Counted from the stretch's first letter, positions 37,512 to 47,894 are shown. The stretch is 64,000 nt of DNA from Methanococcus voltae PS (GCF_024807035.1 NZ_JANUCQ010000001.1:186001-250000); one strand, 5' to 3'. A program made the numbers and translations. The notes: a model not told the origin generated them from the letters alone.

Positions 37512-38420
37512 ATGAATGTTTCATACAAGAAAATAATTGCAATGGTCGACGAACAACTTGATTTAGTGGAATTAGTGGAAGAACATCCATGTCCAAGTGG
37601 TTCTGAATGGATGATATATCAATATAGCCGTACATCTCCAAATATACTATCTGCTTGGAGAGATGGTAACAAACATCACTACGTTTTTAAATTGGGAAAA
37701 GGAGATTTAGAGTTGGTTCCTTCATTATCTGCAGCAGGTATTGAAAGCATCTCCCTAAAAGATGAAGATGTAGAAATAACATATGCTGGATTAGCAGGTG
37801 CGGGTGTAGGTGTAGGTTTAAGGAAAGAAGCTGAAAATGTAACCTCTACAAAAATACTCGAAAAAGGTGGGGGCTCCAAATTAGGAAAAGGAGTTTTAAT
37901 CACCCCTAAAATGGAAAAAATAACTGTAGGTATTGACGATACAGATACAAAGGAAGAGGGAGCAACCTGGGTATTGGCAAATGAAGTTGGTCAATTAATT
38001 CAGCAAAAAGGTATGGGTTACTACTTAGACCACACAATAACCCAACTATTCCCTGGAAATCCAAATAAAACACAAAATTGCGTATCTATTGCTTTAACAT
38101 TTGCAGTTTATCCAAAATACAAATACGAAATCGGAAAAGAAATTAAGAAAATCTTAAAGGAAAAAACTCTTTCAAATAAAACCTCAATAGCAATTTACTT
38201 TGGCATAACACCATCTAAAAGTATGAGACTATATACTTTAAATGCAAAAAGAGAAATGGTTTCAATTGAAGATGCTAAAATGGTAGCAATGAGAAATAAT
38301 ATTGATATAATCGAAGTTACTGGCGATGGTGGAATTATTGGCGCTGTAGCAGCTTTGGGTTTATCCGAAAATCATGATATGGCAGCTAAATTACCAGAAG
38401 ACATTGTTTATAAGCATTAA
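37512..38420 (+). CDS. Methanogenesis marker protein 11 (TiaS-related domain)
   Basis: A 302-residue protein. The segment KITVGIDDTDTKEEGATWVLANEVG (near residue 140) is the metal-binding DDTDT motif also seen at the start of TiaS, the tRNA-Ile2 agmatinylcytidine synthetase, and FPGNPNKTQNCVSIALTF matches its N-terminal domain too. The N-terminal 130 residues (HPCPSGSEWMIYQYSRTSPNI, then a Gly-rich AGLAGAGVGVGLRKEAE) are characteristic of methanogenesis marker 11, a methanogen-restricted family of unknown role. The similarity suggests phosphate or nucleotide chemistry, not shown. It starts at ATG 37512 after GGTGATATT. Confidence 0.85.
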   Translation: MNVSYKKIIAMVDEQLDLVELVEEHPCPSGSEWMIYQYSRTSPNILSAWRDGNKHHYVFKLGKGDLELVPSLSAAGIESISLKDEDVEITYAGLAGAGVGVGLRKEAENVTSTKILEKGGGSKLGKGVLITPKMEKITVGIDDTDTKEEGATWVLANEVGQLIQQKGMGYYLDHTITQLFPGNPNKTQNCVSIALTFAVYPKYKYEIGKEIKKILKEKTLSNKTSIAIYFGITPSKSMRLYTLNAKREMVSIEDAKMVAMRNNIDIIEVTGDGGIIGAVAALGLSENHDMAAKLPEDIVYKH

Positions 38421-38697
38421 TAGATATTGCCAAATATTTTAACATATTACATATTACTAATTATATTCATTTTTATAATCAATTTTTAAAACCAATTTTT
38501 AACTTAAAATCTTATTTTTTTATATTTCACTTTTTTTACTTTTTAATTTCAATATTCTTAAATATAAGTTATTAGAAATTGTTTAGAAATATTATATTTA
38601 AAATCGATTAAATATTGGTAAACTTAGAATTTATTTAGTATCTACTTAGTATTTAACTAACATTAACTAACATTTAACTAATAATTATGGTGAAATT

Positions 38698-39807
38698 ATG
38701 ATAACCCCTTGGGAAGTTACGGATGATGTAAATTACAAAAATATAATGGAAAATTTTGGAATAAAGGGTATTGAGGAAGCAGTGGCTAAATTAGAGGAAC
38801 CTCATCAATTTATGAATCGAGGAATCATTTTTGGTCACAGGGATTTTGATAAGATAGCAGACACCATAAACGAAGAAAAGAAGTTTGCAGTAGTTAGTGG
38901 TATGATGCCATCTGGAAAAATGCACATGGGTCATAAAATGGTCGTAGACCAGCTAATATACTACCAAAACTTAGGTGCTGAAATTTACATCCCTATCGCA
39001 GATTTAGAAGCGTACTGGGCAAGAGATTTAAGCTTTGAAACAACAAAAAAACTTGCAATAGAGGAATACATTGCAAATTATATTGCATTAGGTTTAAATC
39101 CTGAAAAAATAAACGTATATTTACAATCTAAAAATGAGGGCGTAAAAGATTTAGCACTTAGATTGGCAAAAAGAGTAAATTTCACCGAAATGAAGTCAAT
39201 ATATGGTTTTAAAAATGAAACAAATATTGGGCACATATATGCACCATTAGTTCAAGTTGCAGACATTCTTCACCCACAAATGGTAGAAAATGAGAAATTG
39301 GGCATAACTGGTAACAAATCAAAAGTACCTGTGTTAGTACCCGTAGGAATTGACCAAGACCCACATATAAGGCTTACAAGAGATATTGCCAACAGATACA
39401 AAGACTTTAAGTTTATACCTCCTGCATCAACCTACCATAGATTTATGACTGGTTTACTGGGCGGTAAGATGAGCTCTTCAAAGCCTGAAACAGCTATCTA
39501 TTTAACTGACGAGACTACAAAATCCTTTAAAAAGAAAGTAATGTCTTGTAAGACTGGCGGTAGAGAAACTTTAGAAGAACAAAAGGAAAAAGGCGGAATG
39601 CCTGAGGAATGCGTCATTTACGAAATCTGTGCATATCACTTTATGAATGATAAAGAATTAAAAGAACTGTACGAAGATTGTAAATCTGGAAAATTAACTT
39701 GTGGAACTTGTAAAAAACAGTGTTACGAGAAAGTTTCTGAGTTTTTAACAGATTTAAAGGAAAAAAGAGATAATGCAATGGAAGTCGCTCAAAAAATATT
39801 AGAATAA
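38698..39807 (+). CDS. trpS: Tryptophanyl-tRNA synthetase
   Basis: A class Ic aminoacyl-tRNA synthetase, 369 residues. HIGH-type motif PSGKMHMGHKMVVDQ, the Trp/Tyr-family segment GIDQDPHIRLTRDIA, and the KMSKS motif GGKMSSSKPETAI are all present. KKKVMSCKTGGRET and a Cys-rich end (CKSGKLTCGTCKKQC) are typical of archaeal/eukaryotic TrpRS. ATG 38698 follows GGTGAAATT. No operon neighbour is close. Confidence 0.96.
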   Translation: MITPWEVTDDVNYKNIMENFGIKGIEEAVAKLEEPHQFMNRGIIFGHRDFDKIADTINEEKKFAVVSGMMPSGKMHMGHKMVVDQLIYYQNLGAEIYIPIADLEAYWARDLSFETTKKLAIEEYIANYIALGLNPEKINVYLQSKNEGVKDLALRLAKRVNFTEMKSIYGFKNETNIGHIYAPLVQVADILHPQMVENEKLGITGNKSKVPVLVPVGIDQDPHIRLTRDIANRYKDFKFIPPASTYHRFMTGLLGGKMSSSKPETAIYLTDETTKSFKKKVMSCKTGGRETLEEQKEKGGMPEECVIYEICAYHFMNDKELKELYEDCKSGKLTCGTCKKQCYEKVSEFLTDLKEKRDNAMEVAQKILE

Positions 39808-40006
39808 TATTTTTTAATAGATATTATAAAAAGAAAAAAGTAATCTATAAAATGTAATATGTAAAAATATAAAAAATAAAAAAATAAAAATATACCTTTT
39901 TTTATATATTTATTAATATAAATTTATTGACAATGATATTTTATTTTGATAATCTTGTAATCATAATTTTAATTTTAAAATTATATAAATTAGTGTAGGG
40001 GTAAAA

Positions 40007-40822
40007 ATGGAATCTGAAAAAAACCTTAAATTAAAAATGGAGTCACCACAATGGCATTATAGTATGTTAGTAGATGAAGAGCGAGTTTCTGTATTTCACG
40101 AAGCGATTATTGATACTGTAAAAAAAGATGATTTAGTGTTTGATTTGGGCACTGGAAGTGGCGTTTTGGCAATGTTTGCAGCAAAGAGTGCTAAAAAAGT
40201 TTATGCAATAGAATTAGACCCTATCACTGCTTATTACACTGATAAAAATATCAAGGGAAACGGTTTTGAAAACATAAAACTTGTAGAGGCAGACGCAAGT
40301 GAATATTCTTTTAAAGACAAAAACGGAAATCCTGAAAAAGCAGACGTTATAATCGCTGAAATGTTAGACACTGCATTAATAACCGAACCACAAGTCCCAG
40401 TTTTAAATGAAATACATAAAAAAGGACTTTTAAAAGATGAGGGTACTTTAATCCCTGAATCGGTTTATAATACGGCTCAGGTTGTTGATTGTAGGACTAA
40501 TCATATTTACTATGACGAGGAAGTTATTTCAAAACCGGTCTCTGACGAAAAATTATATAGTCGGATTAACTTCTATAAAATAAATGACCCTAAGGTTTCA
40601 TATAATATCGAATTTACATTATTAAACGACTGTAATAACGCAGGTTTACGATTAAATACATATACTAAATTAAAAGATGGTCTTATTGCAGGTGCAACTC
40701 CAATGTTAAACCCACCTTTGATAGTTCCTTTAAATAAACCACTTAAAAAGGGTACTTACACATTCAAAATCTCATATATTATGGGCGGAGATTTCGAAAA
40801 CGTGAAACTAAGTTTGGAGTAA
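40007..40822 (+). CDS. Class I SAM-dependent methyltransferase, PRMT-like
   Basis: A 271-residue methyltransferase. Motif I is DLGTGSGVLAMFAAK (46-60), followed by VYAIELDP (motif post-I acidic residue), VEADASEY and AEMLDTALITEPQVPVLNE, whose paired acidic residues resemble the double-E loop of protein arginine methyltransferases. The C-terminal half is beta-rich, as in that group (TLIPESVYNTAQVV and so on). Substrate unknown. ATG 40007 is preceded by AGGGGTAAAA. A T-rich tract follows the stop. Confidence 0.8.
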   Translation: MESEKNLKLKMESPQWHYSMLVDEERVSVFHEAIIDTVKKDDLVFDLGTGSGVLAMFAAKSAKKVYAIELDPITAYYTDKNIKGNGFENIKLVEADASEYSFKDKNGNPEKADVIIAEMLDTALITEPQVPVLNEIHKKGLLKDEGTLIPESVYNTAQVVDCRTNHIYYDEEVISKPVSDEKLYSRINFYKINDPKVSYNIEFTLLNDCNNAGLRLNTYTKLKDGLIAGATPMLNPPLIVPLNKPLKKGTYTFKISYIMGGDFENVKLSLE

Positions 40823-40829
40823 AAATTTA

Positions 40830-40944
40830 TAGATTTTATTTATTTTTTATTAAATTTTATTCTTTATTTTATTCTTTATTTTTTATTTTTATTTAATCCT
40901 ACTACATTTTAATTTAAGTTTATTTTTATTTTTAATTTTTATCC
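40830..40944 (+). terminator. T-rich probable transcription end after the PRMT-like gene
   Basis: Repeated T runs (TTTATTTATTTTTTATT and similar) begin immediately after the stop codon and continue for about 115 bases. The position fits an oligo-T archaeal terminator. The rest of the gap to coaBC (40945-41135) holds nothing that I can identify. Confidence 0.45.
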
Positions 40945-41135
40945 TGTGGAGTACCTAATATTATAAATAGTTTTAATAAATATTGTAATATACTTAATAA
41001 TTAATTATTTCATTTATGACTTAGAATTAGGTTTATTCATTACTACTCAATTATTTTAAAAATTGATTAAAAATTTCAATATAACTCTTAGTATGTATTA
41101 ATCATATTACGTTACTTAAAAAGGAGTACGATATT

Positions 41136-42461
41136 ATGTACAGTAATTTAATGCACCCGACAAAGTCTATAAAATACGAAAAGTCAAGATTACTAGATGG
41201 TAAAACTATATTGGTGGCAGTTACCTCATCTATAGCAGCTATAGAAGCACCAAGATTAATGAGGGAATTAATGAGGCATGGTGCCGATGTAGAGTGTATA
41301 TATACGCCCGAAACTGAAAAAATAGTCGGAAAAGCTGCACTAATGTTTGGTTGTGGTAATCAAATATATAGTGAAATAACAGGAAATATTGAACACGTAG
41401 GACTCTATCACCATTGTGACGCAATGGTAGTTTATCCAGCTACTGCAAACGCAATAAGTAAAATAAACTTAAGAATGGCGGACAATATTGTTACAACTAC
41501 CGCAACAGTATTTTTTAATAAAAAGCCATTAATATTAGTTCCAGCAATGCACGAAAATATGGTTGACACAATATGGAAACATGTAAAACAATTAAGTGCT
41601 GAGGAAAAAGTTTACGTGACAAATTCTAAGATGGAAGAAGAAAAAGCTAAAGTTTTATCAATCTATGAAGTTTCCAAATATATAATTGATATATTTAATA
41701 ATAAGGAAAATAGCGAAATTATATCGGAAAATTCGGATGAATTGGAAACTTTAGATAATTTAGATGAAAATAAAATAGAATTAAATTCAAACATTGCTTT
41801 AAAAGTTAAAAATAAAGTAACGCCTAAAAAGGATATTTTAATTTTAGGTGGCAGTACTGTAGAATTTATTGATAAAGTAAGGGTAATTTCAAACTTATCG
41901 TCGGGTAAGACTGCTAAATCCTTGGCAGAGGCTTTTTGTAAAGCAGGACACAATGTAAAAGTTATAATGGGTAATGGTATTGATATGCCTTATTATGTGG
42001 ATACTATTAAAGTTACATCTGCTAAAAATATGCTTGAAAAGGCTTTAGAACATGGAAAACATTCAGATATCATAATTTCATGTGCAGCTATTTCAGATTA
42101 TACTCCTTATGAAGAAATTGAGGGTAAAATAAATTCTGATATGGAAGAAAAAACCATAAAACTTGTAAAAACGCCAAAAGTTATACACGAATTAAAAAAG
42201 AATTATCCTGATAAGATAATCATTGGTTACAAGGCAGAATATAATTTAAAAAAGTCTGAATTAATGGAAAAAGCATTAGATAGGCTCTATAAATATGGAA
42301 TAGATGTAATTATTGCAAATGACCTTTCAAAACATTATTTTGGTGATGATTATAACGACGTGTTAGTAATTGACACTTATAATACAAATGGAGTTAATTT
42401 AAAAGGTTCTAAAGATGAAATTGCTTCAAAAATTGTAAAATATATTTCTAAATTTTTATAA
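41136..42461 (+). CDS. coaBC: Bifunctional phosphopantothenoylcysteine decarboxylase / phosphopantothenate-cysteine ligase
   Basis: CoaBC turns 4'-phosphopantothenate and cysteine into 4'-phosphopantetheine on the way to coenzyme A. In this 441-residue protein, residues 20-190 are the flavin-binding CoaC domain (ILVAVTSSIAAIEAPRLMREL, YPATANAISKINLRMADN with the catalytic Asn, PLILVPAMHENM). A charged linker of about 45 residues follows (EISENSDELETLDNLDENK). CoaB starts near ILILGGSTVEFIDKVRVISNLSSGKTAKSLAEA, with the ligase segment ISCAAISDYTP and IIGYKAE. The catalytic His usual in CoaC lies in EHVGLYHHCDAMVVYPAT. It is not in an operon here. Confidence 0.94.
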   Translation: MYSNLMHPTKSIKYEKSRLLDGKTILVAVTSSIAAIEAPRLMRELMRHGADVECIYTPETEKIVGKAALMFGCGNQIYSEITGNIEHVGLYHHCDAMVVYPATANAISKINLRMADNIVTTTATVFFNKKPLILVPAMHENMVDTIWKHVKQLSAEEKVYVTNSKMEEEKAKVLSIYEVSKYIIDIFNNKENSEIISENSDELETLDNLDENKIELNSNIALKVKNKVTPKKDILILGGSTVEFIDKVRVISNLSSGKTAKSLAEAFCKAGHNVKVIMGNGIDMPYYVDTIKVTSAKNMLEKALEHGKHSDIIISCAAISDYTPYEEIEGKINSDMEEKTIKLVKTPKVIHELKKNYPDKIIIGYKAEYNLKKSELMEKALDRLYKYGIDVIIANDLSKHYFGDDYNDVLVIDTYNTNGVNLKGSKDEIASKIVKYISKFL

Positions 42462-42679
42462 TAAAAGTTAAAAATAACTAAAAATAAATAAAAATAACTA
42501 AATTAAATATCTATATTTAAATTTTAATCTATTCGTATTATAAATTACTTTTAAATATGAGTACAAATTAGTATAATATGGATAAAAATAATAAAATAAA
42601 GATAATTATTTAACTTTATTCGATTAATCATTAATCATTAATTAAATAATAAATAATATATTATAATACTGGTGATGAT

Positions 42680-44251
42680 ATGTCAAAAATCCTCATTACT
42701 GACGCTTTACACGAAAACGCAGTTGACATTTTAAAAGCAGCTGGTGACGTGGAAGTGGCAACCGGATTATCTGTAGAAGAATTAAAGGAAAAAATTAAAG
42801 ACGCAGACGTTTTGGTTATTAGAAGTGGTACAAAAGCCACAAAAGAAATCATTGACGCAAGCGAGAATTTAAAAGTTATTGCAAGAGCGGGAGTAGGTGT
42901 AGATAACGTTGATATCAACGCAGCAACTGAAAAAGGTATCATTGTTTTAAATGCACCTGACGCATCTTCAATATCTGTAGCAGAGTTATTATTTGGTATG
43001 ATGTTATCTGCTGTAAGAAACATTCCACAAGCTACTGCATCATTAAAAAGAGGCGAATGGGACAGAAAATCCTTTAAAGGTCTCGAAGTTTATGGAAAAA
43101 CTTTAGGTATTGTAGGACTTGGTAGAATAGGTCAACAAGTTGCAAAAAGAGCACAAGCTTTCGGTATGCAGGTAGTAGCCTACGACCCATACATTCCTGA
43201 AGATGTAGCCAATTCATTAGGCATCGATTTAATGAGTGTAAATGATTTGTGCGAAGCAAGTGATTTTATAACCTTACACGTTCCTTTAACCCCTAAAACA
43301 AAACATATGATTGGCAAAGAACAGTTAGAACTTATGAAACCTAACACAATCATTATGAATTGTGCAAGAGGCGGTTTAATTGACGAAGAAGCATTATACG
43401 TCGCTTTAAAGGACAATAAAATTAGAGGCGCTGCTTTAGATGTATTTGAACAAGAACCACCTAAAGGAAACCCACTTTTGGAATTGGATAACGTTATTGG
43501 TACACCTCACCAAGGAGCTTCCACAGAAGAAGCACAGATAAGTGCAGGTACCATCGTAGCAAGACAGGCCATAAAAATCTTAAAAGGCGAATCTGCTGAA
43601 AACGTTGTAAATTTACCAATGTTACCATCTGAAAAAATGAATAAAATTAAACCATATATGATTTTAGCTGAAAAGATGGGTTTAATGGCTATTCAATTAT
43701 TGGACCATACAATAGATAACATTGAAATTACTTATTTGGGCGATTTAGCAACAGAAAAAACTGAAATGATTAAAAGGTCATTTTTAAGAGGTATTTTATC
43801 ACCTATCTTATTGGCAGGCGTAAACTTAGTAAATGCTCCTGTAGTTGCTAAAAACAGAAATATAAAGATTTCTGAAGGCACAATGAAGGAAAATCAATAC
43901 GGAAACGCTTTAAAAATTGTTGCAAAAGGTAACAACGATGAAATTTCAATCATTGGTAACATCGTAGATGGTGAAGTTGTATTCAGAAAAATAAACGGAT
44001 ACGACATTGATGTTAAACCAGAAGGCGATTTATGTGTTATAAGACACATCGATAGACCAGGAATGGTTGGAAAAGTTGGTGTTTTACTCGGGGAATACGG
44101 AATTAACATTGCAAAGATGCAAGTTGGTAGAAAAGAACCGGGAGGTCACAGTATAATGATATTAGATGTTGACCACACAATCTCTGAAGACGTAATGTCT
44201 AAATTAAAAAGCATGGATAATGTAAGAACCGCAAAAATGGTTACATTATAA
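42680..44251 (+). CDS. serA: D-3-phosphoglycerate dehydrogenase
   Basis: SerA oxidises 3-phosphoglycerate for serine synthesis. The 523-residue protein is the long form: a catalytic and NAD-binding part (GVGVDNVDINAATEKGI, GKTLGIVGLGRIGQQVAKRA, MNCARGGLIDEEAL, EPPKGNPLLELDNVIGTPHQGASTEEAQ with the catalytic His), an intervening regulatory (ASB) domain (about 320-445) and a C-terminal ACT domain (LCVIRHIDRPGMVGKVGVLLG) that can bind serine for feedback. ATG 42680 follows GGTGATGAT, a perfect ribosome site. Confidence 0.96.
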   Translation: MSKILITDALHENAVDILKAAGDVEVATGLSVEELKEKIKDADVLVIRSGTKATKEIIDASENLKVIARAGVGVDNVDINAATEKGIIVLNAPDASSISVAELLFGMMLSAVRNIPQATASLKRGEWDRKSFKGLEVYGKTLGIVGLGRIGQQVAKRAQAFGMQVVAYDPYIPEDVANSLGIDLMSVNDLCEASDFITLHVPLTPKTKHMIGKEQLELMKPNTIIMNCARGGLIDEEALYVALKDNKIRGAALDVFEQEPPKGNPLLELDNVIGTPHQGASTEEAQISAGTIVARQAIKILKGESAENVVNLPMLPSEKMNKIKPYMILAEKMGLMAIQLLDHTIDNIEITYLGDLATEKTEMIKRSFLRGILSPILLAGVNLVNAPVVAKNRNIKISEGTMKENQYGNALKIVAKGNNDEISIIGNIVDGEVVFRKINGYDIDVKPEGDLCVIRHIDRPGMVGKVGVLLGEYGINIAKMQVGRKEPGGHSIMILDVDHTISEDVMSKLKSMDNVRTAKMVTL

Positions 44252-44468
44252 GAATATATTATAAATGAAATATCCCAAGTGAAATGATTATTTCTAAAAA
44301 ATAATTTTTTTTATTTTTAATTTTTATATTATTTTTATTTTCTTCTAAAATAGCTAAAATTTATAAAAAATAGGTTTTAATTGTATTTATATAAAATATA
44401 ATAGATACAATAAATATGTTATAAATGATTATGAATTATTTTTAATAATATTTAATATGCCCATTAAT

Positions 44469-44714
44469 TTAAATTCCTAAGAATTTTTTAGCTCCTTGTG
44501 AACCGATTTGTAATTTTATAACGTTTAATAACTTTTTAACGTCTTCAACATTTTCAGCATCTTCTAATGCCCTTTTAAATGTTTCTTTTTTAGTTTCGTC
44601 TACTACCATGTTAACCATGTATTCAACAGTGGTTACCAATTCGATATACCTACTATCATTTTGTATTTGATTTTCTATATCGTCAATAGTTTTTTTAACA
44701 GTTTCTGATGCCAA
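44469..44714 (-). CDS. Unrecognised small helical protein
   Basis: An 81-residue, highly charged protein predicted to be almost entirely helical (TVKKTIDDIENQI, YMVNMVVDETKKETFKRAL). Its end IGSQGAKKFLGI is short and hydrophobic. I do not recognise the family. The start is TTG 44714, seven to nine bases after GGTGATAG, which makes translation credible despite the size. It converges with serA. The 360-base spacer to the left (44715 is its start; 44252-44468 on the other side) adds no clue. Confidence 0.65.
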   Translation of the reverse strand: MASETVKKTIDDIENQIQNDSRYIELVTTVEYMVNMVVDETKKETFKRALEDAENVEDVKKLLNVIKLQIGSQGAKKFLGI

Positions 44715-45076
44715 TCTATCACCAAGTTATTACATAATGTTATGACTTATCTAATTTTAACTATATATAATTTAATATTTGCTTTTAAACTTTAAAACCT
44801 TTTTTATTTAATTTTGGAATACTGAAGGATGATATATTAAACTAACTTAAAAAATATGCAAAATTTATAAAATATATGGATAAATTAATGAGTATCCCTA
44901 AAATAAATAAAGATAAATAAAGATAATTGGGAATAAAACATAAATAAGTAACAAAAGAATAATAATCTGATAAAAAATAAAATAATAGTAAAAAGTAAAA
45001 AACTAAAAATAAAAAGTAAATAAGTAATAATAATATAAAACTAAGAAATCTAAATAAAGATAAAGAACTAAGAAAC
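44715..45076. other. Intergenic spacer, no gene seen
   Basis: About 360 bases, unusually purine-rich on the plus strand (runs of AATAAAAAGTAAA between 44960 and 45060; on the minus strand these are T-rich and follow the speB stop, so they may be its terminator). No open frame with a ribosome site was found. Confidence 0.45.
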
Positions 45077-45955
45077 CTAATTTACCTCGGTTTTATTTTT
45101 CTTTTCATTTTTCATTAGTATCATTTCACGCAATATCTTTGAAGCAGCAATTGAAGTAATCCCGCTCATATCATAAGGTGGGGACACTTCAACTACGTCA
45201 AAACCAACAACTTTGTCAAATATATCCCTAAATAAGTAAAGTGAATTTATTAACTCCTTAGTTGAAAATCCGCAAGGTTCTGGGGTTCCCGTACCTGGAG
45301 CAAATGCAGGGTCTAAAACATCGATATCAACGGTGATATAAATCGGTTTGTTGAATTCTGCAATTTTTTTAACATCTTCCACAGTTGGTAATTCTTGAGA
45401 TATATTTATTCGTTCGTCGGTTCTTGCAAATTCCCATTCATCAGAATCTCCGCTTCTTATACCAAATTGGAACACATTTGAAACATGGTTTAAACTCTGT
45501 TTTATTACACAAGCATGAGATTGAGGATTATTATGATATTCATCTCTTAAATCACAATGTGCATCAAAGTGCACTACAATAATATCATTATATTCTTCAG
45601 CAACTGCTTTAATAACTGGATAACTTACAGAATGTTCTCCACCAATCATTACTGGTATTTTTTTATGTTCAAGCAAGTATTTGGCGGATTTGTACGTTCT
45701 TTTTATTAATTCGGATTGGCAACCGTCAATATCAACGTTTTTTGCGTCATGAACTTTTGCATATATTAAATCTAAATCTAACGTGGGACTGTACGTTTCA
45801 AGACCCCAAGATGATTTTCTAACTTCATCAGGTCCAAATCTAGCACCTGGTTTATATGATGTAGTAGAATCATATGGAATTCCAAATATTACGAAATCAG
45901 CTGTTTCAAATTCTTCATATGCACAAATAAATTGAGATAAATCTTCAAAATACAA
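45077..45955 (-). CDS. speB: Agmatinase
   Basis: A ureohydrolase that splits agmatine into putrescine and urea. The 292-residue protein has the binuclear Mn motifs: GGEHSVSYP (His), VHFDAHCDLRDEY, and TVDIDVLDPAFAPGTGTPEPCG. The start is TTG 45955 with GGTGATATAG before it. It is the last gene of a minus-strand group (pdaD, speD, speE, speB) that together supplies spermidine from arginine. The gaps between these genes are about 180-340 bases, so they may have separate promoters. A C-terminal EKKNKTEVN tail is variable. Confidence 0.95.
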   Translation of the reverse strand: MYFEDLSQFICAYEEFETADFVIFGIPYDSTTSYKPGARFGPDEVRKSSWGLETYSPTLDLDLIYAKVHDAKNVDIDGCQSELIKRTYKSAKYLLEHKKIPVMIGGEHSVSYPVIKAVAEEYNDIIVVHFDAHCDLRDEYHNNPQSHACVIKQSLNHVSNVFQFGIRSGDSDEWEFARTDERINISQELPTVEDVKKIAEFNKPIYITVDIDVLDPAFAPGTGTPEPCGFSTKELINSLYLFRDIFDKVVGFDVVEVSPPYDMSGITSIAASKILREMILMKNEKKNKTEVN

Positions 45956-46167
45956 CTATATCACCGGAAATTTAATATTTTTGTATATTACATCTTATAT
46001 ATCATATTATATATTACATACCATATTATATTTTGTTAAAAATAGGTTATTTTCTTTGGCAATTAAAATTAAAAATAATATTTTATTATAAGTTAAATAA
46101 TTCAAATAACTTATAATTTAGGTATTGTATGTATTTTAATACTTAGTTTATTATTTATTTTTATTTT

Positions 46168-47022
46168 TTACTTTAAATATTTTGGTGTAGCCAAAAATAC
46201 TCCTTTATGAACTTCTTCATCATAGTATTTAGTTTCCATACCGTATTTTTCCATTTTAGCAACAATTTCATCGGAATTTGTTTCTAAAGGACTGTTTTGT
46301 TTCGATGCTAATGTAAAACTCCAAAATCCACTCGGGTATGTAGGGATTGAACACACCATCGGTCTTATAAATCCAAATCCTGCGTCTTTTAAGTGTCCTT
46401 TGATTTTAGAAATAAGAGTTTCATGTAATAATGGACTTTCGGTCTGTTGAACCATAACTCCGTCATCAGTTAAGCATTTATATAAGTTATTGTAAAATTC
46501 CATCTCAAATAAACCTGCTGCTGGTCCAACTGGGTCAGGACAGTCTACAATAATTACATCATATCTTTTTGCTGTTTTAGCAACGTCTGCAACGTATTTT
46601 ATACCGTCTGTTACGATAACGTTTACTTTTTCATCGTCAATTTTACAACTTAAGGTAGGCATGTATTTTTTACAAGCTTCAATTACCATACCATCTAATT
46701 CTACAAAATCAACAGATTCAACGGTTTCGTGTTTTAAAACTTCACGAACTGTTCCTCCGTCTCCACCGCCAATTACAAGCACATTTTTAGGGTTTCCATG
46801 TGTAAATAATGCAGGGTGGGATATTAATTCGTGGTATATAAACTCGTCTCTTTCAGTTGTTTGATAAGTATTTTCTAATATCAAGGTTTTTCCGTATTCA
46901 TATGTGTCTATAACTTGAATTTCTTGATATTCTGATTTTCCAACATATAATATATCCTTAATTTTTGTAGATAAGCTTAAATTTTCGGTTTGTGGTTCTG
47001 TGTACCATGCGTCGAACTTCAT
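46168..47022 (-). CDS. speE: Spermidine synthase
   Basis: SpeE transfers the aminopropyl group from decarboxylated SAM to putrescine. The 284-residue protein contains the N-terminal beta domain (FDAWYTEPQTENLSLSTKI), the nucleotide fold VLVIGGGDGGTVREVLKH, VDFVELDGMVIEACKKY, and the acidic catalytic loop IIVDCPDPVGPAAGLFEMEFY followed by MVQQTESP. This is a true synthase pattern (DSPDP/DCPDP with the Asp base), although some archaeal relatives accept agmatine or cadaverine. ATG 47022 follows GGTGATATT. Its partner speD is directly upstream. Confidence 0.95.
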   Translation of the reverse strand: MKFDAWYTEPQTENLSLSTKIKDILYVGKSEYQEIQVIDTYEYGKTLILENTYQTTERDEFIYHELISHPALFTHGNPKNVLVIGGGDGGTVREVLKHETVESVDFVELDGMVIEACKKYMPTLSCKIDDEKVNVIVTDGIKYVADVAKTAKRYDVIIVDCPDPVGPAAGLFEMEFYNNLYKCLTDDGVMVQQTESPLLHETLISKIKGHLKDAGFGFIRPMVCSIPTYPSGFWSFTLASKQNSPLETNSDEIVAKMEKYGMETKYYDEEVHKGVFLATPKYLK

Positions 47023-47201
47023 AATATCACCATATTATTGATTGTTAGTGTTCCATATTTTACTAATTTATATGTATATCAATTTAATTAATTTAAATTC
47101 AATGAAATCTGTTTATTAATATAAACAATGCTAAAATGGATAATAACTATAGAATAATTATAAATTAATTTAAGAATTAATGAATAACCGTATTCAAAGA
47201 A

Positions 47202-47555
47202 TTATTCTACAATATTTCCTCTTTTAATATCCATAATATCAATATGGCTAGGTTTTAAGAATTCTTTTAATGTGGTGATAGTATCTTCAGGTTCAACGTG
47301 TGCGCCACAAGTAAATACATCCATAGCTGCATAGCCTAATTCTGGCCATGTGTGTATACTAATATGGCTTTCTGCAAGTACTGCAACACCGGTAACACCT
47401 TGTGGTGAAAATTTATGGGTTTTTACACATATTAATGTAGCCCCACAAGCTTTAACTGCGTCAATTAACATTTTTTCAATACCTGGTTGGTCATCCAGAG
47501 CTTCCTTCTCGCATCCCCAAAGTTCGAGGATGATGTGTTTTCCTAACTGTTTCAA
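47202..47555 (-). CDS. speD: S-adenosylmethionine decarboxylase proenzyme
   Basis: SpeD makes decarboxylated SAM, the aminopropyl donor for SpeE. The protein is 117 residues, the prokaryotic class 1B size. Self-cleavage should occur at Glu62-Ser63 in [12 protein letters not shown], giving a pyruvoyl-Ser63 cofactor. His68 and Cys in FTCG match the processing and catalytic residues. The start is TTG 47555 with GAGGCGAGATAG upstream. A 69-codon frame (47491-47700) overlaps the start and is listed in the findings. Confidence 0.95.
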   Translation of the reverse strand: MKQLGKHIILELWGCEKEALDDQPGIEKMLIDAVKACGATLICVKTHKFSPQGVTGVAVLAESHISIHTWPELGYAAMDVFTCGAHVEPEDTITTLKEFLKPSHIDIMDIKRGNIVE

Positions 47556-47894
47556 CTATCTCGCCTCTTTTAATTTTTAAAAGGTTAATATTGTTAGTAT
47601 TGGATTTATTGATATTTGTTTTTTTATTGTGAATATCACTTAATTTCAAAAATTTGAATTTTCCGCCTGAATTAACTGATTTCGGTTGATTAAACAACAT
47701 AGTTTCGAGTTCCTTTTAATTGGATTATTCATTTTTTGGATTTTTAACAGTAATTTAATTAAATTATAGTTAAAATTATATTATGTAGTTTTATGAATTT
47801 ATTTAATCCTTATACAATTATAAAATATTTTTATTAAGTTATTTAGGCTTTATTGTTTTAATTTTTATTAAAGTTAAATAACTTAATTTTTTTA
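47556..47894. other. Spacer between pdaD and speD, with a possible upstream frame
   Basis: About 340 bases. The right part (47740-47894) is AT-rich with no features. The left part is covered by a minus-strand frame from ATG 47700 with AAAGGAAC eight bases upstream. That frame runs into speD and ends at 47491. Confidence 0.4.
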
